Notes: generated by a model from the sequence alone, not told the origin. A DNA stretch of 64,000 bases from Apoderus coryli (GCA_911728435.2 OU452210.1:4650001-4714000), one strand, 5' to 3'; shown: positions 21,329-34,100, counted from the stretch's first letter. Numbers and translations: made by a program.

Positions 21329-21434
21329 GATGGAATAAACCCATATTGTAAAGAATTCAGCGGCTCTTTAGGAGAGATTTATGAATGGACTGTAAACGGA
21401 TTGATCTTAAAACGGCACCTTTAAAGACTTACCC

Positions 21435-21485
21435 TGATCTACGACTCCTGCCGGTCTTCAGCTGGCCAGCACTTTCTTCCAGTAG
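21435..21485 (-). CDS. Candidate host exon (minus), weak
   Basis: Minus-strand frame reading LLEESAGQLKTGRSRRSG runs into a consensus donor GTAAGT at about 21432-21427. The stretch is GC-richer than its surroundings. The upstream acceptor (CTTTAAAG) lacks a pyrimidine tract, so the 5' boundary is uncertain. It lies between the two LTR-like copies, which complicates a host-gene reading. The product is unknown. Confidence 0.3.
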
Positions 21486-21721
21486 CTTTAAAGGCACTCA
21501 CTCACATAAAGTTCGATTAGAACGTTGCGGTATTTGATATATTTGCGATTGAACAATAATAAAGCGGTTGAAAAATATATATTTTTTGCGTAAAACTATC
21601 ACTACAGCGGTCAAGACGAATCTCTGTTGGTCAGTCGCGCACACACAGCACGGAGGGCTATCGTTAAAGGTGTATACGCGATAACATTTTATTAACAAAA
21701 AAAAAGCAAAAGCAAAAAAAG

Positions 21722-21998
21722 TGTACATTCTGTCGCTCTCTGTCTTGTCCTATCGAGTACAGCACGTGGTCGCTATCGAGCACATTACAGTGTTTTAATT
21801 TGTAGACAGGCTTTGCGCATCTATGTGGGTTTATCTATGCGTAAAGTAAAAACATCCTAACAATTGGTGATGTAAAGTCCTGTTTCAATTCAAGGACCGA
21901 GGAACCCCCACTATTAGTTCGTTGATTTTTAGGATAAAACAAAGATTAAAAAAGTTAAGGAGGTGATAAAATTATACGTAGGTATCAAACTATTCGGG
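21722..21998 (+). repeat. Direct duplication, right copy (LTR-like)
   Basis: 277-bp partner of 21071-21328, with an extra AGGAACCCCCACTATTAG after GGACCG. The purine-rich GCAAAAGCAAAAAAAG lies directly before its TG, in the place of a polypurine tract. No matching target duplication flanks the pair and the ends are not TG...CA, so a terminal-repeat miniature element, a local duplication or an assembly duplication all remain possible. Confidence 0.65.
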
Positions 21999-21999
21999 A

Positions 22000-23190
22000 T
22001 ATTTTATTTTTTAAAATATACATAATTCTCTATTGAATATAATAATTATAATTATCTTAGAGTAAACTTATTGAAAATACCAATCCAAATTCTATTTCTA
22101 TTAGGTAGTTTGCATTTAAGCACAGACAGATTTCAAAAATATTAACCATTGCGGTATAAAATAATAATAAATAAACTATCGATTTACTTTACGAACTAAT
22201 ATTCTCAAAATAGTCATACCAAATATTTAGTGTATTCTAATGGTAGGTATTCATATATACTTTGAGAACTCATATTCTCAATATAATCGTAATGTAATCA
22301 GATGCTATACTTTATTCTAAACCCTGTATGTTATGATTAAGTAACCAGTTTATTTAATTTAACTATACATTTTTATGGAATAAGTAGTAATTAAATACTC
22401 TTAAAATATGTATTCAAGCGTCCTAAAATTAAATAATCATTTGCTACATTCAAATTAATAACATTTAGAATTTCATAATCTACATTGAAATAGATATCTA
22501 CTTGGGGATATACAAATCTAACATTTGCATGAATTGAAATTTATCGAATTAAATCAAGCATTTTATTTTTTGAGTGCATTTTAGTTGATTCAGTACATTT
22601 TTTTATCCAAGCAATTTAATTTTGAATTGACTATCTGCAGGTTAAAAAAGCAATTGTACTAAAACTGCTATATCTGATTTCAGGTATTTATAAATGATGA
22701 ACTGAAATATTAAAGAAATCAACTTGTAAACCGCTGTCAAAATAAAAACACGAAAAAATTTGTTATGTCCAAAAAATAATTATAATAGAGTCTTTTTGTA
22801 CTATTCCAAGCTATTTAATATTTACGGCATGCTGTATTTACCAACCTAGACTTGGTATATTGTATAATAGGTATGTGATAAGTGATTTAATTTAAAAGTA
22901 TCCCCACTGTTTTTTCAACCTTTTAAAATGAATATAACATTTTAAAAATTCATCAATTTCAGTAATAATATATTTTATGGCCTCTATTTTAGTTTAAAAT
23001 TTATATTTTCTGGATGTAATAATAATAGATTTAAGTGCAATAATTCAGCATCGACCATGAATTTTGGCACACAATATAATTTTTTAGTTAGTAAGTAGGT
23101 ACATGAAAGTACATAAACCAACGGTGTATTATCTTCTGTTAACTTAGTTTTTGATAACAAGAAACTAAAATTGTGTCTGGATATAAAAAC
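22000..23190. other. AT-rich stretch, probably intron
   Basis: No gene or repeat recognised. If the minus-strand exons at 24.1 and 23.2 kb are real, this is downstream intron of the same gene. Confidence 0.35.
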
Positions 23191-23194
23191 TTAC

Positions 23195-23261
23195 CAAAAA
23201 TGATATTTAATAGAAGGATCAACATCCGTCTTGAAGTTTACAGATCCATTGTATCGAATAT
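23195..23261 (-). CDS. Candidate internal exon of a host gene (minus)
   Basis: A 67-bp exon with a strong acceptor (T-rich tract then ACAG, minus strand 23265-23262) and consensus donor GTAAGT (23194-23189). The only frame that fits reads IRYNGSVNFKTDV, then DPSIKYHF, with two bases left over at each end. The exon at 24105-24155 ends with one base over, so the two join in phase to give a tyrosine at the junction. The protein is not recognised. Splice-site quality and clean amino-acid composition are the evidence; no homology can be claimed. Confidence 0.5.
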
Positions 23262-23264
23262 CTG

Positions 23265-24095
23265 TAAAAAAAAATTCGTGTCAATAAATGTTTTATAAGA
23301 TAACTTCCATCTGAATATTATATTACTATTCAGGAAAATAAAGCGATTAAAAGTTTTGATATAAAAAAGAAGAGAAAACGACAAATGAAGAGAAGAACTT
23401 TGCAAGTATAAGTAGGTAAGTCATTTAGAGCTGATTAACTCACTATATATTCGCGTCTATATAATAAAAACACTTGTTGCTTTACATCGCCCCAAAGCCT
23501 TTATAAAGGGTATGAAGAGCACGGGGCGGCACGAGGCTGAGGTTGCTTTTAGTAAGGATTTTATAACCCTCGGTTTCATTTATTATAATTCTAGAAACAG
23601 ACAGACCCGTAATGATTTTGTTTTCAATCTAAAGACAACAAAATTTAATCTATAAACATTAATATTGGACAAATTTATTTATGGCTGGCAACAATTATAT
23701 TTGTTAATATTACATACAAATTCAGTATTTTGAATGAATGAAGATGAAAGCAGCAATTGTGCATATAACTAAATCTTTTTGTTTTTACGACAAGCCAAGA
23801 TTGACTAATTTTAACAACAAACAATTTTGTCAATATTATTAAATTCTCGTTCTAAAACTAAAAAAAAAAATGGGTAAACCAACGAACTCTACGTGACAAA
23901 ATATGTGAGATAAAATATTTACCTTTTTAATATCTCCAAAAAGTGTACATTTTCATTTTTCTTTATTTCTTAGGGTTTTTAAGTTATCCAAAAAAGTATT
24001 CTATACTGAACCTGAACCGAACATTATCAATGTCAAATAAATCAACAAACAAACAAATAAATAAAACAAAAATATGATTAAAGTGGAGCACCGGC
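23265..24095. other. AT-rich stretch, probable intron
   Basis: Contains a GC-richer patch at 23485-23575 (GGGGCGGCACGAGGCTGAGG) of unknown nature; no frame or repeat partner found. Confidence 0.35.
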
Positions 24096-24104
24096 TCAAC
24101 TCAC

Positions 24105-24155
24105 AAACTCTCGAATCGAATAAAATCCAGATAAAGTCCTTCAGTTCATTTTTTC
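24105..24155 (-). CDS. Candidate internal exon of a host gene (minus)
   Basis: A 51-bp exon ending at donor GTGAGT (24104-24099) and starting after a moderate acceptor (GTGTTCGTCAAG). It reads KNELKDFIWILFDSRV with two bases over at the start and one at the end. Its end phase matches the start phase of 23195-23261, which supports the pair as consecutive exons. The product is not recognised. The acceptor tract is T/G-rich rather than pyrimidine-rich, so the start could be a little different. Confidence 0.4.
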
Positions 24156-24159
24156 CTTG

Positions 24160-26570
24160 ACGAACACCACAGATTAATTCTTAGTCGACAATTTGTTTTT
24201 CTCTATTTGGACTTCACCGTGTTAGATACATTATTTTTCAATTTCACAATATTTGTGTTAAAAGCGATTAATAAAATGGATTAAGTTTGATGTAATAAAC
24301 TTTTAAGCGACACAATTTCATTTTAAGTCATAAAACATAGTGTTATGTCCAATAACTTTACGTTTATAACAAATAACAATCTTCCTCAACTCCTACACTC
24401 GTAGAATTCTATATCGCAAAAAAATTCAATTTCAAAAACAATCTCACACGCGTCAAAATGAGTTTAAGACAAAAGTGCAAATATAAAAGGAATATACAGA
24501 TAATAAGGACGAAATATATATATAAGCTTTCTTGTCAATATAGGAAAACCATTTACAGGTCGCTCCAAATACACTCTAGTCATAATAAAGCATATTATTA
24601 TTGTCAATATAGTCAAAGATTATTGTGTACATTAAACTTTGATATAATTAAAAAATTATAATATAGCTTGTCACGAACTGTGTGAACCATCATGGAAAAT
24701 GTCCAAAACTGTCAATCTAAGTACAGCCGTATATATTGTCGACAGTAAATGATGAATTTAAGTGTATTTTAGAGGCAGGAGATGCCCACATGTTCAAACA
24801 CATGTCGATGCAATCACGGTAGTTAAGTTACAGTCTTTCTAATCTTAATTTAAAATTATATAAAAAACCACAACTCGATATCCCTTTGTAATGTCAATAC
24901 CAACCTCAGCGGTCCATAGGCGCAACCTTTTAACTTTTCATCACAATACATGCTTTACGCTGTTTTAAAAATCCTTGACAACATTCCAATAATACAAGAA
25001 AAGGACAAAAAAAGTGTATTTTATTTAAAAGCCTTCCATATCCTATCTAGTCAAAATATAATTTAGAAATCTACGTCACACCCGTCAAAACAAGTTTAAA
25101 ACCAAAGTGAAATTTTTTAAAAGCAATACAATTTAGTTTCGAGGAAATCAATAGAAAATAACGCTTTCATCCTAACTGGTTATTCTTTTATGGTTTTCCC
25201 TCTTCGTGATATGTTTTATTTTACTTTTTTCTTCCACATTTTCTTTCCCCCTATATTTATTTTTTTTGTCCTATTATGGATTTTCACATTAAGGTGGTTT
25301 TCTCATTTTTTTTCGTTCGAGAATGTTATCATGTCATTCATGTTCAACTATATTTCATAAAATACGATAAAAGATGTGTGACACCACATTTTATACAATA
25401 ATTTTGTGAAATATAGGAAAGTAGAAAAAGAAAAGGCAAGAGCAATAGATACTATCTATCAATACAGGGTTTCGCATAGGAAACCGTGTCGATTGGACAT
25501 ATGGAAAACTATACACAGTGAAATTATACTACTTATGTCGACGGCAGCCAATTGTCTAAAATGTTTTTAGTTGCTTTCCATGCAAGTTGTATGAATTTTT
25601 GGCAAAGACGCAGACAACTCCACCTATATTATTACGGTCCCCTCTATTATAATTGTATCCATCAATTTGCAACTCGCAATCGAATACGCGTTCTGACAGC
25701 TACTTCTCTATAACCAATACATTGAGACGGAACATAAATACGGCTTTGACCTCATTCAATGTAGGCATCATCCCACATATAATGTATTTTTACATTATGT
25801 TGATTAGCTATTGAATACATATAAATAAAAACAACAAAACCAACTAAGTTTAGCACGATCGCTGTGTTTTTTAACTTTTTTGAACAAATGTATACATTTA
25901 TAGTCATTGATAAAGATGGGCTCTGCGTTATAATATTCCTTTGTGTAGCTCTAGCACTGAATTTCCCTCTTCTTATCAAAATATTTCAACTTTTTCAAAA
26001 TATTAATGTTATTCATCTGAAATAATTTTTAATCAATTGCTTTTCATCACATGGTTGTCACGTAAAAACCCATCAGCCGTTCTCAAATCTATAACGGCGT
26101 CTTGCAATTACTTTAATATTAAATCTTGTGAGGCATCATGAGAATTTCAAACCTTGTATAATGAATTACACTCAAGACAAGCTTGTTTCAATATCTGTGA
26201 GATTTATGCAAATATTATGAAAATAAGCAATACACGCACCACGCTGGATTTTTATTGTAGTTTTTCAGCTGGTTTTTTATAACAAGAACAACTCCTCAGT
26301 GAACCCATACTACTCGTATTTACCAACATGCGAAATACTTTAAGAGCAATGTGACAACAATGTTCCCGTAAAATGAACTAAATAGCCACAAAAACTTCAT
26401 TTATATTTTTTTTCCCATTCAAGTACAGTAAATTTCACCAGAAAACGCAATTTTATATTGTTTCACTGTTCCGAACGAGAAAAATAACCATTTCGATGGA
26501 ACACAAACACTTTGGTAGCAAAGTACGCATTTCTCAATTTAACTGGCAACTTAATTGATAAAACAAACAA
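24160..26570. other. AT-rich stretch, probable intron
   Basis: Holds small open frames (plus 24458-24661 and the minus frame listed separately). Nothing else recognised. Confidence 0.35.
25752..25979 (-). CDS. Small ORF with one predicted membrane segment
   Basis: 75 codons starting MIRRGKFSARATQRN, with one hydrophobic stretch TAIVLNLVGFVVFIYMYS at about residues 38-55 and a polar tail ending WDDAYIE. The single membrane helix with basic N-terminal side would suit a small membrane protein. There is no promoter, splice or homology evidence, and frames of this length occur by chance in a window this size. It is recorded as weak. Confidence 0.2.
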   Translation of the reverse strand: MIRRGKFSARATQRNIITQSPSLSMTINVYICSKKLKNTAIVLNLVGFVVFIYMYSIANQHNVKIHYMWDDAYIE

Positions 26571-26578
26571 AATCTTAC

Positions 26579-26624
26579 CGAGGGATTTAATAGAAAATCT
26601 ACAAAAACAAATGCACCGTTGCGA
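26579..26624 (-). CDS. Candidate small exon (minus)
   Basis: The donor GTAAGA at 26578-26573 follows a frame reading RNGAFVFVDFLLNPS. Two acceptors are possible: CTCTACGAG, giving a 46-bp exon from 26624, or the stronger TTTGTTTTTGTAG, giving a 20-bp microexon from 26598. Both keep the same reading frame and end in phase 0. The product is unknown. Confidence 0.3.
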
Positions 26625-26629
26625 CTCGT

Positions 26630-27160
26630 AGAGTATAGACAACCTTATACAGAGTTTCTCTCAATTTTTACTTAATAGATGAACGAGATATATATTTCAT
26701 TTTTAATTCAGTATATAAGAGAATAATTGAATTTATACGTATATAAATCAACCCATGTCTTCCTAATCCTACCAATTCTATTATCCGTCCGGGAGCTCCG
26801 CCAAACAGCAAGACGACGGTCAAGCAACAATAAAGTTTTATCATTTTTTCACAATTGTGTGAAATTTTGTTACGTTATCGAAAATCGTGCGATTTCAATT
26901 AGGTAGGTCTTAAACATCTATTTTTCTAGCATAATTTCCCATTACCGCATTAAATCCATTTTACGTGTCCCCAGGTTAATATAAAGTACAATTTTAACTG
27001 AATTTTCCGTATAATAATCCGACTTACTTGAGATTACCTAACAATATTTAAGTAAAATTATAAATGAGGATATGGAACGGTTTTTTGACAAGCCCCCTGT
27101 ATACAAATTATCAAAACTTCACGCAGAGTGAAACAAAGTAAGTTAGTCTTCTTGTACTAG
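26630..27160. other. AT-rich stretch, nothing recognised
   Basis: No feature could be supported. Confidence 0.4.
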
Positions 27161-27165
27161 TCAAC

Positions 27166-28128
27166 CAGTGGCGGCTCGTCAGGGCAGGGAAGGCAGTCAG
27201 TGATTTCAGGGACATTTTTATAATAGTAATTTATTCTATGTATCTACTATTATTTTTTTTAATGTGAAAACTGTCTCACTACTACTTCCGCACCGTCACC
27301 CTGTGATTAAAGAGTTTGCGTTCCTATTAGGCGCAGCAATGAGACGCCACTGCTCACAACAGCAATATAGCAGTGATAATGTCTACCCATCCCGCATGTA
27401 GTTTAGAATGAACTCTATACCTCTACTGTTAACCTTCAACCGCTCAGTCTAGACTAAACGCAGGCACCTAGCCACCTGCCTGCTTCCTATTTATATACAC
27501 GCATATTATTGCATATAAGATTGTATTGGAGAATTTACAAAAATTCCCTAACAGCAGGAAATAAAATGTAGGGTTTATAAGTTTTCATACTAAATCAGAT
27601 TTATCAAAAAGGTACAGTGATGTCATGGGTTTTTGTAAAATAATAGACAATAGACAGGTATTTTTATTGTTGCTATATAGGATAGGTACCTAGGTATTTT
27701 ATATGTTTAGTGTTATAAATATGTCTCATTAATTTCTATAGAAGTATACTAGTGTAAGAAAATCTCAAAAGGCAGAATTTCATGATCAAGTAATAAAGCA
27801 TTTTGCGGGTAGTAAAAATCGACGAATTGAATTGATTTATAAAAACCTTCAATTTTTCTATTCTAGTTAATATACAAGTATAACAAAATGTAAAACGCAT
27901 AGCTTAAGGCGATACATTTTTGAACAAAAAAAAAACCAAAGAAAAATAAAGATTTACCTTACGAAACCCGTATTTTAACGTGTTTTTTTTTACCTTGATA
28001 ATTTTCAACTTTTCATCTAACGCGCTTGACCTTGACAATCTAGAAAATTTTCACCTACGGCGCAATTTTCTTCATATATATTTTTAAATTAGTGCCTGCC
28101 TAATTAAGTTACCCACGAGCCGCCACTG
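27166..28128. mobile_element. hAT-like non-autonomous element (963 bp)
   Basis: Terminal inverted repeats CAGTGGCGGCTCGT (27166-27179) and their exact complement ending at 28128. The flanking octamers TAGTCAAC and GAGTCAGC agree at six of eight positions, consistent with an old 8-bp hAT target duplication. No transposase frame inside; the first 350 bp are GC-richer. Confidence 0.75.
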
Positions 28129-28239
28129 GAGTCAGCCAAAGAGTCACCTAACGCAAATTTACTGAAAATGTCTTCGTTATCGGAAAAAATGAGAATTACT
28201 TAAAATACGTACTTATACAAGACATCACAATTTAAATAC

Positions 28240-28440
28240 AAGGGTGGTATGATAAGTGCGTGACATTTAAAGGAAACTTTTTTTTTGCAAAATATCATTT
28301 TATTTTTCTACATAATCTTCAGACGCTCAATAAAGATTTTATCTTGAAGTTCTCAAAATATTGCGTGACCTATTGAGAAGAAAACGGTTCCATTTTTGAT
28401 TGCTTCAAAAAGTTTAATTTTTACAGCTTAACAATATGAC
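28240..28440 (-). pseudogene. mariner-like transposase C-terminus remnant
   Basis: The minus strand reads EDYVEK followed by a stop near 28320, the usual mariner C-terminus. This is followed by a short 3' region ending GTCACGCACTTATCATACCA, which resembles mariner terminal sequence. The upstream frame is broken. No catalytic residues are present. Confidence 0.35.
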
Positions 28441-28444
28441 AAGA

Positions 28445-29345
28445 GAAAATGGAATAGCCGAAAATCTAACACCGTTTTTAGTCTAGATTCTAGATTACAG
28501 TCAACCAAAAAATTTAATGATAGTCATAAAATTATAAGCTATGCTGGATAGAGTTTATTTTGTTTACAATAGGAGGAAAAATGCAACTTTCCAAATATCA
28601 ATTGGAAAATGATATTAGCTATTTTGGCAAGTTTCCAGACACACAAAATAGCCAATTCTATTGCATTTGGCACAAATTTCACGGCTTTTACCATATTGTT
28701 TTAATGTTAGTGGGTACAAGGGTCGATACGGCATAAATACTATAAAAATATATCAATAATTAAACTCAACGTCTAGTGCCACTATTACTATAAATATAAC
28801 GAGCAGCAAAATTTTCAAAATCTGATAAAATCATTCATTACAACATATTTAATATTTATAAAGTTAATTTAATATACTGTATGTGATAAATGTTTTGAAT
28901 AATAGTAAATAACACAAAATAAATTAATTTAGGCTGAATTATTAATTTTTTACCATTATATGACTTATAGACTATGTTCTTGTAAAAAAATATCACAGGA
29001 AGTCAAATGTTAGATGATTTATTCTATTAATTCAAATGCATAATTATTTGTTTGTTTCAACTTGAGTTTCCACCAAGGTATCTCAAAATTATAATGTTTG
29101 AGCCAGTTTTTAGGCAATTTGTTTACTTAATTAGGAGAAAGAAACTTGTACTCAACATACATTTTTTTTTTAAATTATAATTATATCTTAAAATTCTAAT
29201 TAATGTATTTTTAATAAAAAATAATATATATTTTCAACTTTGGGTGATTTAATTATTAATGGGACATTATATCATATAATAAACGAATGGCACATTATTG
29301 ATGTCATTTTGGTACTTTCGATTAGACCATGGGACCATTGATTGA
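28445..29345. other. AT-rich stretch, nothing recognised
   Basis: No feature could be supported. Confidence 0.4.
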
Positions 29346-29349
29346 TCAC

Positions 29350-30040
29350 CTTTCTTCTTCTTCTTTTTTCTCTACAGCCTTGTGATGAATCTTTGCATCG
29401 ATTTACACTGGGCTTCGCTTTTATAAGGGTCTGGGTAAAGTTTTCGACATTGAGGGCTTGATTTAATTCATTCTCAGCTTCAAACCTATATGTATGTATG
29501 TATATCTATATATCTGGGACAGTCAAAAATAGAATAATGTACACTATCCACCTCCTGGCAGTATGTGCAAAGATCATCTGCGACCTATTCTTTTTGGATT
29601 GGTTGTAGATTGTTTTATCGGAGTCGTTTAGGCGGTTTGGCCTCCCTCACTTCGACCTGCAGAAGATATTTTGTGAATCTTTTTCTTTTTTGGATAGATT
29701 AGAAAACAGGCATGCCTGGATAAAACTTGAGTTAGATAGTAGTCAAGCCTCTTGTGTCCGCACTCGGATTAGGAATTATAAACTTCGTGCATTGTCCCTT
29801 TGTTAGGTTTTTTGTCCATCATTATTGCCAGTGTTGCTTTCCTATCCACCTGTAGTGTCGTTCGTAGCCTTGTTCGTGTAATCTATTTCTTGCTTCTGCA
29901 AGAAGGGATGGATGGATATCGTTCTGTACCCACTAGCTACTCTTATGAATGATTTCCTCTGTGTTCTTTCGGCAATCTCTTGATACTTCTTGAATCCCAA
30001 AACACTCACCCAAACCGGGGCTCCATAAAGGTTGGTTCGA
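29350..30040 (-). pseudogene. R1-like LINE ORF2 C-terminal fragment
   Basis: The minus strand from 30030 reads LYGAPVWVSVLGFKKYQEIA, then RTQRKSFIRVASGYRTIS, the post-RT region of R1-clade LINEs. After frameshifts come LDYYLTQVLSRHACFL (about 29720) and the CCHC-type finger CTYCQEVDSVHYSIFDC (about 29570), both hallmarks of R1-group ORF2 C-termini. Several frameshifts and stops make it dead. The RT domain is absent. It is a different LINE lineage from the intact element at 37 kb. Nothing shows whether its target was rDNA. Confidence 0.75.
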
Positions 30041-30044
30041 CGAC

Positions 30045-30980
30045 AATGATGAATAGATACAAAGACTAATAGACACTGTCTCTCTCTCTATCTCGTCTTT
30101 ACGACTGATTTCGTATATACACCAGTTGGTTGCTATTTATTGTTTGGATTACATAACAAATTGCCTAGTCTTGAACCAACTTTAAAACCAATATCTCAAA
30201 AAATCCTACTTAAAGCGTTTTATCCACTTTTTTAATTATGCTCTCCTGCGTATCAAAGGACTCTTTAATCAAAGGAAATTTCATTAATATGTGTATAAGG
30301 AAATGCAAAATAACTTAATAATACCAGCAAAACAAACACTTTAAAAGTTTGAAACGTTTTACTCTACAATACTTCATCCATCTTTTAATACGTAAAATGA
30401 TTTCTCACAATATTTGTAGCAGTACAGACTGTGGGTGTCACTTGTGACATATATGAGAAAGTGCCAACAAATTCTAATTAAACATTACATGCATATAAAG
30501 TAATAATATGCAAGATTTATTCACTTTAAAGTAGTTTCCAATTTTGTTACTCCACATCGAAAATACATACATGGCTTTTGATTTAATGAGGTTGAATACG
30601 GTAATATATCTTTATTAACACTTTCAAAAGCCACAAAATCTTGGAACTCTAGAAACTTTATCTGGTAGTTTCCCTTGACTGCTGTTTATCACATAAAACT
30701 TTATTTTTATAATGTAACACAAATAAAATATAAAATATTTTTACAGAAAACGGCAAGTTTTGTCCTAAATTATTTATGAGTCGGGAAGAATTGTCAATTT
30801 CTGGGTGTGTTAGTGGGTGTTAAGGAGAATTTACGTGCTGCAACAACAAATTTAGTTTTTGCTCTATTATTTGCAGCTACAAGGCACACATAGAAAGCCG
30901 ATCCCTTGTTTGTTGCCCAGGACCTGTATTATGTCATGCCTTGTCATTCAATAAATCAGTAGGATAAGTAAGCAAAAAAC
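30045..30980. other. AT-rich stretch, nothing recognised
   Basis: No feature could be supported. Confidence 0.4.
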
Positions 30981-31035
30981 AAAATTTTGACAAAACTCTA
31001 TTTTATTATTCAACATAGTTGCATTAGAAATATTT
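30980..31035 (-). repeat. mariner-like 3' end fragment
   Basis: CAAAACTCTATTTTATTATTCAACATAGTTG closely matches the transposase stop region at 53210-53240. On the minus strand it reads NYVE followed by two stops. A very short 3' remnant of the same mariner-type family. Confidence 0.5.
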
Positions 31036-31104
31036 CAAAGAAAATTGTCCCGTTTTAAAACAGAACCTTTTTTCCAAGGAAAAGAACGCAGGTCATATAT
31101 TTTG

Positions 31105-31160
31105 GATTATATTATATATTGTCAGGAAAGTTTTGGGGCGACATAACCGATTTTCGTCAA
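31105..31160. repeat. Dispersed repeat B, copy 2
   Basis: TTTTGGGGCGACATAACC with flanking similarity to 13965-14022. Confidence 0.5.
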
Positions 31161-31164
31161 TTAT

Positions 31165-34100
31165 ATGGGATAGTTAATATCACACTAAAACTTGTTGTAA
31201 GCATCAAATAATTTTGAAGCGTTTTAAGGAACTTCTAACTAAATGCAAAATGGAATTTTAATATTTAGACTTTCAACTGCTCAAATGCGGTCAGTTAAAG
31301 ATTTCTGCTCTTTGCAGAACGATTTACGTTATGGTCGAAAGCATTTCCTCTTTAATATTAATACATAAAACAGAATTGAAACTGGCCCGGTTACAAATGT
31401 ATTATTGTACAGAGTGTTGTAGAGCAAACGCAAATTTTAAGAGCTGTATTTTTGTTTAAAATAAAAGGTAAAATAAATTGGTATTACAAACGAAAGTTAG
31501 ATTTTGACGAAAAAGAACTGGCATAAGGAACTTTCCATGTAAACAGAGTTAGCATTTGATTATTGTTATTATTTGATAGTCTCCTGAAATTCTTTTATTT
31601 TTTACCAATGAAAATATGCCGAAAGTATCTTTTAATTGGAAAATATAAACTTAAAAAAATGATGGTGATTAATAACTTTTACCCCAAGATTTAAATAACA
31701 TACTACTTTGTATTTTCATCAAGGAGGCATTTTACACATTCAGCATATGTTTTGAAATACTCTGTAGCTTTAATTTTGACATAAAATCCTATTTTCATTT
31801 AAGAACTCATTACTATAAATCTGCTGAATATTGCAACTGTTTTTGGTTAGATAAAAATAATCTGGAGTACCTCTAAATTCTGCAAGCTTTTCTCTAAAGG
31901 AACATAAAGAACTCCTCAATACAACAATAATAAGTTTCACGGTGAAACAAAAATTGCTAACGATGCAATTTTTAGAAATATGTATATCGTGGGGTGTGGG
32001 GTTGATTCTCAATCAAGTGAATTGTGAAATACTTCTCAACCCCAAAACTCTATATGCCGAACGTGAGAGAAATAAAAAATCCAGAGCATACATTTCACTG
32101 AATGTAACTTTAATAGATTACCGAGAAATCGATACGTTCTCATCTAGTAAAGTGCAATCGAAAATAACATAGGCAAATTGGTGTTCGGTGGTTTTAAAAC
32201 AGGGTTGGCTCTTATAAGATTCTAATGATATAAATCGAAACAGTCGGATTTCAATATGTGCTAAATAATCAGTACCCTGCTCGGGCAGCTATTGTTATTA
32301 TGTTCCTTTTGTTGCGTAATTCCGATTCAGCGCATGGTTTGTTTTAATATTTGTCGACACAATGCTTCATTTATAATAGTTTAAATTTTTGGTAGTTTGC
32401 TTTCGTGTCAAAAGTCAACTGGTGATTATTGCTATTATCATGGACGCGATAATTTATAATAGCTTATTTATCATACGACTTTTATAGGTAAATAGTTAAT
32501 TTCGTCACTACAATCTCATTAGGGAATGGTCCATTTACAGAACAATAATTGAAAATGATTGCTCTGTAAATGGATGTGTCGGTTGGGCAATAAATGCCAA
32601 AATAAAAAAAATCTAACCTACATTCTCAATTTATTTTCAAACATATTGGGTGTTCGCCAGAAAAGTTTGATATACAAAAGGCACTATTGAGTTATAACTA
32701 TTAATTAATCACATGTTTAATGTTTAAAACTAAAACAACTTATTCTTATTTACATAAAATGTACAATAGATTTTAGTGCGGAAGTGATGTTTCAATATTT
32801 TGAAGTTGATGGTGAACTATCAATTCGAACCACATAAATGTTTACTTAATTGGGCAACAAACTTTATCATAAATTAGTTCCAAAAAGATCATTGATGTCA
32901 ACATTTTTCTAGATTTCCAACTCACCAAATACCAGATACCTTCCATCTACTATATACGGAGATTTCTAATAAATTTTCGGTGAACTTTTTCAATTCTGTT
33001 TTTATGCACTACTTAGAGAGGACTTCGGATCACAAAATATATGGAATTCTTTTCTAGACATTTCAATATTATAAGGAAATTAAGCAATAGATATGAATAA
33101 AATCTCAACAGTTTCTAACAATCAAATCGTAATCGATACTTGCCGCCTGTACCATACTATTGATATAGTATATGAATATGTATTGAGAATGAAAAATGAA
33201 TCCCAAATTAGTTCACATCATGAAGCCTTGATATAGCCCAACATGATAGGGATAGTTAAAAGGATTTATCCATTTAGAATAAGATATATAAATTTTCATT
33301 TGTAAGTATTCAAAAATAGTTTACAGTACTGCATTCATTAATTGACATATATTATTCTATATCCTATTTAACGTTTTTCATTTTTAACGTTATCTGCAAA
33401 CATTAAGATCTATATCATTACCAAAAAGCCGAAACCCAATGGACCTAAATTTGATCCATGTACACAGGAACTTGATGCATATTTTATTATTTTTTGGGTC
33501 TTCAACAAAACCACTCTTTTAAAATATTACATCTGCATACAACAGCAGGAATTTCTTGACAAATGATTGTAAGATTTGTGACATTAATGGCTACTATACA
33601 AATTAATAGTGATGCAAATTATACGGTAATTGCCAATATAATATTTGTTTCGTTCTAAGAATTTCTTCTTTTCCACAAAAGGAACATTTTCGATGTTACT
33701 ATACTTATATGGTTAAATGAAAATAATTACATAACTTATTCAGTTCCCATTTTGTTTGACTCACAGAATTGAAACGATTTAATATTACTTGCATAATTAA
33801 AATAAATCTAGAACAAAAGTATACATACAGATCTGAAAATTGCGCAGTGAAGTAGTTCTGTTCTTGCTCAGTTAATCAGAGCACCAGCTCCTCAAGACTT
33901 CCAACTAAATGTTTCACAATTAAACTATTCGACGCTCGCAAATAAGAACATCGTAACTCTATCACGACAGTTTTTCAGTAAAAGGGGTTAAAGTTTAACT
34001 AAAGCACGACTTTTAAAGATTAAAATACGAAATTTTGATAGCGGGTGATTTAGAAATATTTTCCAAAAAATATAAATGTAAATAAGTTAGTTTTTCTTTT

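Noticed and set aside
26060..26130. Minus-strand peptide-like stretch DAVIDLRTADGFLRDNHVM
   Set aside because: Looks coding by eye, but acceptor and donor are poor, alternative frames look equally natural and no partner was found.
31300..31375. Plus-strand exon after CTGCTCTTTGCAG
   Set aside because: Acceptor is good but the frame ends after about 17 codons and no upstream exon could be matched.
32230..32260. AATGATATAAATCGAAACAGTC as a hammerhead
   Set aside because: No stem II pairing between the two boxes.
32529..32571. Short hairpin CCATTTACAGA/TCTGTAAATGG
   Set aside because: 11-bp arms with about 20-nt loop are expected by chance in 64 kb; no microRNA-like flanking pairing seen.
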